Shown here: piece by piece, positions 1-5,545 of the stretch
Layout: each line of letters starts with the position of its first letter
How positions within the stretch are numbered: the stretch's first letter is position 1
Origin: an uncultured Bacilli bacterium
Lineage (GTDB): Bacteria > Bacillota_I > Bacilli_A > RF39 > UBA660
Length of the DNA stretch: 7,000 nt
Reading direction: 5' to 3'
NCBI GenBank assembly: GCA_944331885.1
Contig: CALVJF010000042.1
Coordinates: 1-7,000, forward strand
Translations under genes and position numbers: made by a program
Notes under the pieces: generated by a model
The model's input: the letters and a program-made list of their open reading frames with translations, nothing else
Databases searched by the model: none
What the model was told of the DNA's origin: nothing

Positions 1-909
1 TATCCCTGGATAAAATATAATTAAATATATACTATAAACTAAGAATAATACCCCAAAACTAAATAAATAAGGATGTTTATTAAATAAATTAATTAATTTA
101 TTAGTTTTAACTTTAAACTTACTGTTAATCATATAATCATAAAACGTATTAAGTATATTTTTAAACAAAAAATAAAAACCAATAAACTTTAATAAAGAAA
201 CTAAAATATGAATATTACTATTGAATACTAAATTAGGCGTATAATTATAATCATAACTAGCTCCCAATATCATTAAAAGAGTAAATATAATACTTAAAAT
301 ATTTAACCCTAAATAATTAGCTTTTTTAAATACTTTTAAATAGCCGAGAAATAATAATGGTAAAACAATAATCATTCCTATTATTTCTAATAACTCATAT
401 TTAAAACTAATGCCATTATTATTTATTTTCAAATAAAGTGCTAAAAAACTAATAATAGGTAATATATAATTAAACACCTTATTATTTTTATTTTCATTGA
501 AAATAAATTTCTTTTGTACGAAAAAATTTATTACAAAGATTATAACATCAATAACACTTTTAATAATTGTTGCATAAATTGGAATTATTTTTGATATAGT
601 ATCTACTAAAATAGCAGAAACTGTTATATTAATAATAACAAGTCCAAAATATTGCCAAATAGTATTATCACTTTTTTGTGTATCTTTATTATATTTAAAT
701 ACTTTATATTTATTAATTAAATAATTAACAAAAGATGAAAGAGCTCTAGCCAAGTAAGAAGCAACAAGGATACTTGCTGAAATTTTATCATTTAATAGCC
801 ATAAAAATAGCGAAAATAAACTTAAATCTAATCCAAAAGAAATACCAGCCGATATAATATATGTTACATAAACATAATATTTTTTAATTAATAATTTAAT
901 CTTTTCCAT
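1..909 (-). CDS. GtrA-domain membrane protein fused to a second polytopic domain (3' end outside the window)
   Basis: This frame is open from an ATG at 907-909 to the window edge: 303 codons with no stop, so the C-terminus is missing. Residues about 12-155 look like a complete GtrA domain with four helices. Each half ends in the family's Asn-Phe/aromatic plus basic motif: 'SSFVNYLINKYKVF' near 58-71 and 'VINFFVQKKFIF' in the second half. GtrA proteins are thought to flip polyprenyl-phosphate-linked sugars. Residues about 160-303 add several more hydrophobic segments and end in 'PYLFSFG...YLIIFYPGI'. This resembles the start of the DUF6020-type membrane family, whose Tyr-Pro-Gly is usually followed by an acidic residue as in GT-C glycosyltransferases. 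That second assignment is from memory and less certain. The start overlaps the DUF2304 gene by 14 nt and has only a weak purine-rich site upstream, so translation is probably coupled. It is the last visible gene of the glycosylation operon. Confidence 0.8.
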   Translation of the reverse strand, partial: MEKIKLLIKKYYVYVTYIISAGISFGLDLSLFSLFLWLLNDKISASILVASYLARALSSFVNYLINKYKVFKYNKDTQKSDNTIWQYFGLVIINITVSAILVDTISKIIPIYATIIKSVIDVIIFVINFFVQKKFIFNENKNNKVFNYILPIISFLALYLKINNNGISFKYELLEIIGMIIVLPLLFLGYLKVFKKANYLGLNILSIIFTLLMILGASYDYNYTPNLVFNSNIHILVSLLKFIGFYFLFKNILNTFYDYMINSKFKVKTNKLINLFNKHPYLFSFGVLFLVYSIYLIIFYPGI

Positions 910-1249
910 TATATTTCTTTAATTCTTCCTTAAAAATACCTACCTCCTGAGTCAAAATAACTATCTTTTCTTTTTGGCTAGATAAAAACCTTGTAATATT
1001 AAAAGAAACAATTAATAAAGCTACAAAGCCAAGAAAAAAAATCATATTCGAAGTAACCTCAAAACCTAAAAAACTCGTAACAGAACTTAAAATTGGACTA
1101 GATAATAGTAAGACAATCATAATTAAACAATAACTAAACCACATTAAAGAATATTGTAGAGTTATTTTTCTTTTAAAAATATTATAAAAAATATATGTAA
1201 CAAATAACACACAAAAAGCTATTAATAAAATTACTAATCGGATATTCAT
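896..1249 (-). CDS. DUF2304 small membrane protein
   Basis: This is a 117-residue protein of the DUF2304 type. It has three predicted helices at about 4-24, 36-54 and 67-88, with the family's 'LQYSLMWF' block (residues 31-38) at the start of helix 2. The charged C-terminal tail (about 90-113, 'SSQKEKIVILTQEV...') is likely a short coiled coil. The biochemical role of DUF2304 is not established. It is commonly found beside a family 2 glycosyltransferase and a GtrA-like protein, as here, which suggests an accessory or assembly role in lipid-linked sugar transfer. I chose the ATG at 1247-1249 over a start 11 codons upstream because a Shine-Dalgarno-like AAGGGAAG sits just before it. This start also leaves a single base after the upstream stop codon, typical of an operon, whereas the longer start would add a non-hydrophobic N-terminus and overlap the glycosyltransferase gene. 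Confidence 0.8.
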   Translation of the reverse strand: MNIRLVILLIAFCVLFVTYIFYNIFKRKITLQYSLMWFSYCLIMIVLLLSSPILSSVTSFLGFEVTSNMIFFLGFVALLIVSFNITRFLSSQKEKIVILTQEVGIFKEELKKYNGKD

Positions 1250-1250
1250 A

Positions 1251-1964
1251 TTAATCACTTCCCTTAGTAGATATATTAGCAATGATAATTGCTAAAGAAA
1301 CCTTTATCATATAATAAATTGATTTAAACCCATTAATCGAGCTTTTTCCTGTTGATCTCTCATGCATTTTTACTGGTATTTCAATAACTTTCATTTTCTT
1401 TTTTAGAATTTGTACTAACGTATCAGGCTCTGGATAATCTACAGGGTATTTTAAAGCAAAATACTTTATAACTTTTTTATTGCAAGCCCGATAACCACTA
1501 GTAACATCATATACTTTAAAATTAGTACATAGTTTAATTAAATTTGATAAAAAATTAATTCCTAATCTTCTTAGAAAACTAGATTTAAACTCACTTAACT
1601 CTTTAACAAAACGTGAGCCAATTACTAAATCATAATTTTTATTAATTTCACTTACTAATTCTGGAATATAATTAGCATCATGTTGATTATCTCCATCCAT
1701 TTGGATAGCAATATCATAATTATTATAATAAGCATATTTATAACCGGTTTGTACGGCTCCACCAATACCTAAATTACAAGGTAAATCAATAAAATTCAAA
1801 TCATTATCTATACATACTTGGCGAGTATTATCAGTAGAACCATCATTTATAATTATGTAATCAATTCTAGCCCCTTCTAATTTTACTTTCTTTATATTGC
1901 TAACAACTTGAAGTATGCTTTTTTCTTCATTATAAGCAGGAATAATTATTAAAATACTTTGCAT
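1251..1964 (-). CDS. Family 2 glycosyltransferase, DPM1-like
   Basis: This 237-residue cytoplasmic GT-A enzyme likely transfers a sugar from a nucleotide donor to a polyprenyl phosphate. Visible motifs are IPAYNEE (8-14), the nucleotide-binding NDGSTDNT (40-47), GIGGAVQTG (66-74), the metal-binding D90-G-D92 followed by QHD (94-96), GSR (116-118), 'VTSGYR' past the middle, and a C-terminal 'HERSTGKSSI'. The layout and length match DPM1-type GT2 enzymes. The hydrophobic stretch near the C-terminus (about 215-233) may be a membrane-associating helix rather than a full anchor. The start is set by GGAGG five bases upstream of the ATG at 1962-1964; the GTG at 1976 overlaps that site and is not credible as a start. 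It is the first gene of the operon with DUF2304 and GtrA. The donor (glucose, mannose, GlcNAc or other) cannot be read from the sequence. Confidence 0.9.
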   Translation of the reverse strand: MQSILIIIPAYNEEKSILQVVSNIKKVKLEGARIDYIIINDGSTDNTRQVCIDNDLNFIDLPCNLGIGGAVQTGYKYAYYNNYDIAIQMDGDNQHDANYIPELVSEINKNYDLVIGSRFVKELSEFKSSFLRRLGINFLSNLIKLCTNFKVYDVTSGYRACNKKVIKYFALKYPVDYPEPDTLVQILKKKMKVIEIPVKMHERSTGKSSINGFKSIYYMIKVSLAIIIANISTKGSD

Positions 1965-2062
1965 AACAGCCTCCACAAAAAAACAATTACTGTAATTAAA
2001 AATTACTTCTTAAATACCAACATAAATATTTAAAGATATTATTTAATATAAAATTCACAAAT

Positions 2063-2091
2063 ATTATAACCAAGAATATCTAATAAATCAA
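2063..2091 (-). promoter_or_regulatory. Sigma-A-type promoter of the glycosyltransferase operon
   Basis: On the minus strand, TTGATT (2091-2086) and a perfect TATAAT (2068-2063) are separated by 17 bases. Transcription would start near 2056, giving a leader of about 90 nt before the glycosyltransferase. This is the longest leader of any gene in the window. It contains a small 13-bp dyad (AATTAC-T-GTAATT, 1985-1997), too weak to call a regulatory element. Confidence 0.6.
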
Positions 2092-2194
2092 CACTATATT
2101 TAAAAGCTAAAAATGTAAAAAATAAATATTAAAGGCATACTTTTCAATAATTGACAAATCTAATAAAAATATTACAAAAAAATTAAAATTAGGT

Positions 2195-2223
2195 ATTACA
2201 CAAAAAATTTTTTGTGATACAAT
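2195..2223 (+). promoter_or_regulatory. Extended -10 promoter of the truncated MATE gene
   Basis: TGATACAAT at 2215-2223 is an extended -10 element (TG-n-TACAAT). A -35-like ATTACA lies at 2195-2200, 17 bases upstream of the hexamer. The predicted start near 2230 gives a leader of about 27 nt containing the Shine-Dalgarno AAGGGTG (2241-2247). The promoter still looks functional although its gene is broken. Confidence 0.6.
2199..2216. promoter_or_regulatory. Perfect 18-bp palindrome inside the MATE promoter (likely operator)
   Basis: CACAAAAAATTTTTTGTG is a perfect inverted repeat with no spacer. It begins within the -35-like element, fills the spacer, and ends on the TG of the extended -10. 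A protein bound there would block RNA polymerase, so a repressor operator is the natural reading. MATE pump genes are often controlled by adjacent MarR- or TetR-type regulators, but none is encoded in this window. The A6T6 core is also a strongly bent A-tract, so a structural role is possible. Confidence 0.5.
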
Positions 2224-2256
2224 CTCCCCTGCAGACAAGAAAGGGTGATTATTTAT

Positions 2257-2580
2257 ATGAAAAAATTAGACTTAGGAAAAGATAAAATTGGTAAACTTAT
2301 TTTATCATTTTCTGTTCCTTGTATTATAAGTATGTTAATCAATTCTGTCTATAACATAGTTGATCAAATATTTATTGGTCAAGGAGTAGGTTACTTAGGA
2401 AATGCTGCAACAAATATAATATTTCCTTTAGTAATTGTTTTTACGGCTATTGCCTTAATTATTGGTAACGGCTGTGCAGCTGAATTAAGTTTACGTTTAG
2501 GCGAAGGCAAGAAAAGTGAAGCTAAAAAATCGGTAGGAACAGCTATAAGCATTTTACTAATCAAGAATGGCAAGATCTAG
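2257..2580 (+). pseudogene. MATE-family efflux pump, N-terminal remnant
   Basis: Only the first ~100 residues of a MATE (MOP superfamily) multidrug or Na+/H+-coupled exporter remain, where about 450 are expected. Clear family features are 'KLILSFSVPCIISMLINSVYNIVDQIFIGQ' spread over residues 13-42, including the conserved Asp36 region, a second helix (about 50-75), and the loop 'RLGEGKKSEAKKSVG' (about 81-95). The reading frame then leaves the family after 'TAISILL' and stops at TAG, 107 residues in all. About ten of the usual twelve helices are missing, so it should not transport. The ATG at 2257 follows AAGGGTG by nine bases; the GTG at 2245 overlaps that site and is rejected. The promoter and Shine-Dalgarno are intact, so a short membrane peptide may still be made. 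The cause appears to be a deletion joining this gene to the kinase-like remnant that follows. Confidence 0.85.
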
Positions 2581-2675
2581 CTAATTACGATTACTCATTT
2601 AATGTTGATAAATTAGGCGTAGAAAAAACAGCTGAGATAATAACTGACATAATCACACAACAAAATAGCAACTAA
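2556..2675 (+). pseudogene. Cytidylate kinase-like protein, C-terminal remnant
   Basis: In a different frame from the MATE fragment, the sequence reads 'TNQEWQDLANYDYSFNVDK' and then 'LGVEKTAEIITDIITQQNSN' before TAA at 2673-2675. The Trp, the 'NYD' and the 'LGVEKTAEII' spacing match my memory of the C-terminal end of cytidylate kinase-like (CMP kinase-related) proteins of Clostridia and Bacilli, which typically end this way after the nucleotide-binding core. No P-loop or start codon is present, so only the tail survives. The exact left boundary is uncertain because the junction lies somewhere in about 2540-2562, where both readings look plausible. I recall kinases of this type lying next to MATE genes, which would make one deletion across a neighbouring pair a simple explanation. 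The identity rests on a short match. Confidence 0.55.
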
Positions 2676-2687
2676 TTTGCTATTTTT
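2662..2687 (+). terminator. Rho-independent terminator after the kinase-like remnant
   Basis: A ten-base-pair AT-rich stem (AAAATAGCAA, 2662-2671, with TTGCTATTTT, 2677-2686) has a five-base loop and runs into T residues. The left arm encodes the last residues of the kinase-like tail and its stop codon lies in the loop, as expected for the original gene end. Confidence 0.7.
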
Positions 2688-2689
2688 AA

Positions 2690-2718
2690 TTGCTAAAAAA
2701 TTCTATCACCAGTATAAT
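2690..2718 (+). promoter_or_regulatory. Promoter of the ABC exporter operon
   Basis: TTGCTA (2690-2695) and a perfect TATAAT (2713-2718) are 17 bases apart, immediately after the preceding terminator. The predicted start near 2725 would put the AAGGAG Shine-Dalgarno (2725-2730) almost at the 5' end of the transcript and leave a leader of about 12 nt. Confidence 0.6.
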
Positions 2719-2736
2719 CATATTAAGGAGTAGATT

Positions 2737-3609
2737 ATGGTAAAAGAAATATTAAAAATAAAAAAACTAACCAAGTATTATGGCAAAACATTAGGGGTAA
2801 AAGATTTAACACTGGCATTAAAGGAAGGAGAAATATTTGGCTTTATTGGCCCAAATGGTGCTGGGAAATCAACTACAATTCGTTCTATAATGAATTTAAT
2901 TAATAAAACTTCCGGCCAAGTATTTTTTCAAGATGAAGAATTAACCAAAGATGCGATTAACTTAAAAAGACAAATTGGCTATTTACCAAGTGAAGTGAAT
3001 CTCTACGAAGACTTAACTGTTAAAAAAATGCTTGATTATCATGCTTCATTTTATCCTAACACTTCCCAAGAACGTTGCAAGTATTTAGTTGATCTTTTCC
3101 AATTGCCAGAAAATAAAAAAATCGAAGATTTATCTTTCGGAAATTTAAAAAAATTAGGCATTATTCTTGCTTTTATGACTGAAGCAAAATTGCTTATTTT
3201 GGATGAACCAACCAACGGTTTGGACCCAATAATGCAACAACGTTTTTATGAACTACTAAAAGCCGAAAAGGCTAAAAAAACTACTATTTTTTATTCAACG
3301 CATATTCTCAGTGAAATTGCTAAGATATGTGATCGAGTAGGTATCATCAAAGATGGCCAGTTAATAAAAGTTGAAACTATTGAAGAGCTAAAATCCAAGA
3401 ATTTGTTATTTGTGACTGTTTCGTCTCCTGACATTGAAAAAATTGCTAACGAATTTCAACTTACAAATCAAATTGAAAATCAAACAGTTAGATTTCAAAC
3501 AAAGTTAGACTCTAATACTATTATAAAAAGATTATCTAAGTATCAAATTGATAAAATATTAATAAATGAACCAACATTAGAAGATTTATTCTTCCATTAT
3601 TATAAGTAG
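2737..3609 (+). CDS. ABC-2 type transporter ATP-binding protein
   Basis: This 290-residue cytoplasmic ATPase powers the permease encoded next to it. Its motifs are all present: Walker A GPNGAGKST (38-46), a Q-loop region with 'QIGYLPSE' (79-86), signature LSFGN (132-136, with Asn in place of the usual Gln), Walker B LLILDEP (152-158), D-loop 'NGLD' (160-163) and the switch His189 in 'STHI'. Residues about 210-290 form the C-terminal accessory region common in drug, bacteriocin and antibiotic exporters of this class. The start follows AAGGAG by six bases. The gene has its own promoter and ends nine bases before the permease start. Similar pairs export peptides or confer resistance to antimicrobial peptides, but the substrate cannot be told here. 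Confidence 0.92.
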   Translation: MVKEILKIKKLTKYYGKTLGVKDLTLALKEGEIFGFIGPNGAGKSTTIRSIMNLINKTSGQVFFQDEELTKDAINLKRQIGYLPSEVNLYEDLTVKKMLDYHASFYPNTSQERCKYLVDLFQLPENKKIEDLSFGNLKKLGIILAFMTEAKLLILDEPTNGLDPIMQQRFYELLKAEKAKKTTIFYSTHILSEIAKICDRVGIIKDGQLIKVETIEELKSKNLLFVTVSSPDIEKIANEFQLTNQIENQTVRFQTKLDSNTIIKRLSKYQIDKILINEPTLEDLFFHYYK

Positions 3610-3618
3610 GTGACGTGT

Positions 3619-4410
3619 ATGTTAAAAAGAGAACTAAAAATAAATTTTAAAACTTTTGCTATCTGGACTTCGATTCTTCTCGGAATTTTTCTTGTTGTTT
3701 TTTTGCTATATCCTTCAATAGTTAGTGATCAAAACATTGAAATGCTCAATGAAATGATTAAAATCTTTCCGGAAGAAATGCTAAAAGCATTTAACATGGA
3801 TATATCTTCTATTGATACAGCTTTCGGATGGTTAAAAACAGAAGGTTTTGTCTTTATTTTATTAATCACTGGATGCTACGCTGGTATTTTAGGTTCCAAT
3901 ATATTATTAAAAGAGGAAAATGATCAAACCATAGAATATTTAAATGGCCTTCCAGTATCTAGAACAGAAATTCTTTTAAAAAAATATTTGGCTGGTTTAA
4001 TTTATGTTTTATCGCTAATTGGTATTACAATTATTTTCAATTACGCTTGCTTATTATTAAGCGGCGATTTTAATCAAAAACAATATTTTCTTTTGAGTTT
4101 AACGCCAATATTTTCTTCAATAGTGATTTATTCACTATGTTTTTTCCTTGCTACATTTACTCATAAAACAAAAAAAATGTTAGGCATAAGTCTTGGAATT
4201 GTATTTGTTAGCTACGTCTTTCAGATATTTTCTTCAATTTCTGAGTCTACCGAATTTTTAAAATATTTTTCAATTTTTACTCTATCTGATATTCGTTATG
4301 TAATTGAAAATATCTCAATTAATTATATAAATATATTATTAAGCATCATTTTATCTATTATTTTATTATCTGCCAGCTTAGTTAGATATAAGCATAAAGA
4401 ATTAATCTAA
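3619..4410 (+). CDS. ABC-2 type transporter permease
   Basis: This 263-residue integral membrane protein is the translocation partner of the upstream ATPase; two copies probably pair with two ATPases. Six hydrophobic helices are visible at about 13-31, 76-97, 118-141, 154-176, 185-205 and 232-252. A long extracytoplasmic loop lies between the first two. Between helices 2 and 3 is the block 'LLKEENDQTIEYLNGLPVSR', typical of the ABC2_membrane permease families, where a coupling helix contacts the ATPase. I chose the ATG at 3619 because AGGTGA (3608-3613) precedes it by five bases and overlaps the stop codon of the ATPase gene; the GTG at 3610 lies inside that site. No terminator directly follows, so transcripts probably run to the hairpin at 4628. 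Confidence 0.88.
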   Translation: MLKRELKINFKTFAIWTSILLGIFLVVFLLYPSIVSDQNIEMLNEMIKIFPEEMLKAFNMDISSIDTAFGWLKTEGFVFILLITGCYAGILGSNILLKEENDQTIEYLNGLPVSRTEILLKKYLAGLIYVLSLIGITIIFNYACLLLSGDFNQKQYFLLSLTPIFSSIVIYSLCFFLATFTHKTKKMLGISLGIVFVSYVFQIFSSISESTEFLKYFSIFTLSDIRYVIENISINYINILLSIILSIILLSASLVRYKHKELI

Positions 4411-4411
4411 A

Positions 4412-4639
4412 AGTAAACTGCTAACTAATGATAATCTTTTAAATAAAAATGGAGAAATAGTAGTAGAAAATTTTAACTATTCAACTACAAAAATAAAAAA
4501 TATTATCAACAAATAATAGTGCCTTCAAAGTTTTACTATTCCTAATCTAGAAGACGAGCATATTATTCAAACTGATACCAACTCTGCTAAAGGACCAACC
4601 TGGTATTCTTTAAAAATTATAATTATTAAAGAAGATTAA
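4412..4639 (+). pseudogene. Decayed gene of unknown identity (fills most of the gap before deoD)
   Basis: One reading frame stays protein-like across this stretch but has no start codon and carries two adjacent stops (TAA TAG, 4514-4519). The first part includes 'LLNKNGEIVVENFNYSTTK' and ends '...IKNIINK'. The second part includes 'FTIPNLEDEHIIQTDTNSAK' then 'GPTWYSLKIIIIKED' and ends at TAA (4637-4639) inside a good terminator. The balanced residue mix and the terminator at the end make the second part look like a true C-terminus, perhaps ending in a beta strand. The first part may belong to the same gene or be a separate scrap. I do not recognise the family. It may be the remains of a third gene in the ABC exporter operon. 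Confidence 0.45.
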
Positions 4640-4654
4640 ATAGTCTTCTTTTTG
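4628..4654 (+). terminator. Rho-independent terminator after the decayed gene and ABC operon
   Basis: AAAGAAGATT (4628-4637) pairs with AGTCTTCTTT (4642-4651) around a four-base loop, with one G-U pair near the loop, and T residues follow. The stop codon of the upstream remnant begins in the left arm and runs into the loop. Confidence 0.7.
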
Positions 4655-4678
4655 TTTACACTCGACAAGTGTAAACAA
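4652..4678. promoter_or_regulatory. Perfect 11-bp inverted repeat upstream of the deoD promoter
   Basis: TTGTTTACACT (4652-4662) and AGTGTAAACAA (4668-4678) are exact inverse copies separated by five bases. No T-run follows on the plus strand, so it is not a terminator for that strand. It lies upstream of the -10 element by about 35 bases, which suits a regulator or activator site. It shares the TTACA/TGTAA half-site with the second dyad at 4692-4712. Confidence 0.5.
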
Positions 4679-4689
4679 TATACATTTTT

Positions 4690-4719
4690 TATACACTTAC
4701 AATGTAAATGTAATATAAT
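4690..4719 (+). promoter_or_regulatory. deoD promoter
   Basis: A perfect TATAAT at 4714-4719 is preceded by only a poor -35 (TATACA at 4690-4695, 18 bases away). The predicted start near 4726 leaves a leader of about 18 nt with a strong GGAGG (4731-4735). The weak -35 together with overlapping dyads suggests regulated expression. Confidence 0.6.
4692..4712. promoter_or_regulatory. Imperfect palindrome in the deoD promoter spacer (candidate operator)
   Basis: TACACTTACA and TGTAAATGTA flank a single central A (4702), with nine of ten arm positions complementary. It occupies the region between the -35 and -10 elements, where a bound repressor would exclude polymerase. The half-site TTACA/TGTAA recurs in the stronger dyad at 4652-4678. 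No regulator gene is in the window, and I do not assign a regulator family. Confidence 0.45.
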
Positions 4720-4743
4720 TAAATCATAGAGGAGGTATAAAAA

Positions 4744-5469
4744 ATGAAACCACAAGAATTTCCAATTCATATGAATTGTCCAGAAGGTAGTGTAGCACCT
4801 ATTGTAATAATGCCAGGCGATCCTCTAAGAGCAAAATATATTGCCGAGAAATTTTTAACAGATGTTCAACAAATTACTAGTATTCGTAACATGCTAGGAT
4901 TTACAGGAAATTACAAAGGTCAAAGAGTAACTGTTATGGGCCATGGAATGGGAATGCCTTCAGCTGGAATTTATGTTTTTGAATTATTCTATTATTATAA
5001 CGTTCAAAAAATTATCCGTATCGGAACATGTGGTGTTGTAACACCGGATATAAAGGTTCCAGAAATAGTTTTAGCAGATTGTATTTATAGCGAATCAAAT
5101 TTTGCTTATCAATATAATGGATATGATAAAAATATTGTTTATCCATCTAAAAACTTAGTTGAAAAAATTATTGCTACTGCTAACTCTACCAATAAAAAGT
5201 TACACATTGGTACTGGAATGACTTGCGATGTGTTTGGACCTTATGTTGACATTGATGCAATATTAAATCGAGTTCCAGAAGGTATAAATCCAATTGTTGA
5301 AGAGATGGAAGGATTTGGTATATGTCATATTGCTAATTCTTTCAATCGTGAAGCTGCTTGTTTGTATACAGCAGTAGATTCAAAATTTTCAGAGGATGTA
5401 CTTTCACCTGAAGAACGTGAACGCTCTTTAGATGAAATGATTACATTAGCATTAGATTCATTAATTTAA
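4744..5469 (+). CDS. deoD: Purine nucleoside phosphorylase, DeoD (hexameric) type
   Basis: This 241-residue cytoplasmic enzyme splits purine (deoxy)nucleosides with phosphate into free base and (deoxy)ribose-1-phosphate, for salvage. Landmarks against E. coli DeoD (numbering from memory) are 'PIHMN' with His9 (E. coli His4), the phosphate-binding 'MPGDPLRAKYIAE' with Gly25 and Arg29, 'IRNMLGFTG' with Arg48, 'GHGMG' (66-70), 'IRIGTCG' with Arg92 and Thr95 (Ser90 in E. coli), 'EEMEG' (186-190) for the ribose hydroxyls, and catalytic Asp212 and Arg225 (E. coli Asp204 and Arg217). The residue before Asp212 is Val where E. coli has Ser203. Length matches the family. The start follows GGAGG by eight bases. 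It is a single-gene unit with its own promoter and two dyads, converging on a sugar-phosphate mutase. A uridine phosphorylase is less likely given the Asp/Arg pair and the N-terminal block. Confidence 0.92.
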   Translation: MKPQEFPIHMNCPEGSVAPIVIMPGDPLRAKYIAEKFLTDVQQITSIRNMLGFTGNYKGQRVTVMGHGMGMPSAGIYVFELFYYYNVQKIIRIGTCGVVTPDIKVPEIVLADCIYSESNFAYQYNGYDKNIVYPSKNLVEKIIATANSTNKKLHIGTGMTCDVFGPYVDIDAILNRVPEGINPIVEEMEGFGICHIANSFNREAACLYTAVDSKFSEDVLSPEERERSLDEMITLALDSLI

Positions 5470-5488
5470 TGCTTATAGGGGAATAAAA

Positions 5489-5530
5489 GTGATACTAGCA
5501 TCAATTGATGCTAATAAAAAAAGAAACTAA
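5489..5530 (+). other. Possible 13-codon ORF between deoD and the terminator
   Basis: AGGGG precedes a GTG by several bases, and the frame reads VILASIDANKKRN before TAA, which falls in the loop of the shared terminator. It has a plausible ribosome site but no recognisable product. It could be the scar of a lost gene or simple chance. Confidence 0.15.
5496..5513. repeat. Perfect 18-bp palindrome TAGCATCAATTGATGCTA
   Basis: This self-complementary sequence lies 26 bases after the deoD stop and just before the bidirectional terminator. It could fold as a seven-base-pair stem with an AATT loop. No T-run follows it on the plus strand, so by itself it is not a terminator; it may protect the 3' end of the deoD mRNA. 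Confidence 0.5.
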
Positions 5531-5545
5531 TAAGTTTCCTTTTTT
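5516..5545. terminator. Bidirectional terminator between convergent deoD and the mutase gene
   Basis: GAAACT (5523-5528) and AGTTTC (5533-5538) form a stem around an AATA loop, flanked by an A-run on the left and a T-run (5540-5545) on the right. Read in either direction the hairpin is followed by U residues, so it can end both deoD (plus) and the mutase gene (minus), whose stop codon lies at 5544-5546. Confidence 0.75.

Noticed and set aside
2151..2156. Perfect TTGACA -35 hexamer upstream of the MATE remnant
   Set aside because: No -10-like hexamer lies 16-18 bases downstream on the plus strand; the extended -10 at 2215-2223 is a better promoter.
2199..2216. Palindrome as a rho-independent terminator of an upstream gene
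   Set aside because: It has no loop, contains only a few G-C pairs, lacks a following T-run, and no plus-strand gene precedes it.
2391..2573. 60-codon open frame on the minus strand inside the MATE fragment
   Set aside because: It is antisense to a clear protein-coding frame, has no convincing ribosome site and shows no family features.
4652..4743. Purine riboswitch ahead of deoD
   Set aside because: The predicted leader is only about 18 nt, and the dyads lie at or upstream of the promoter, so they act on DNA rather than RNA if they act at all.
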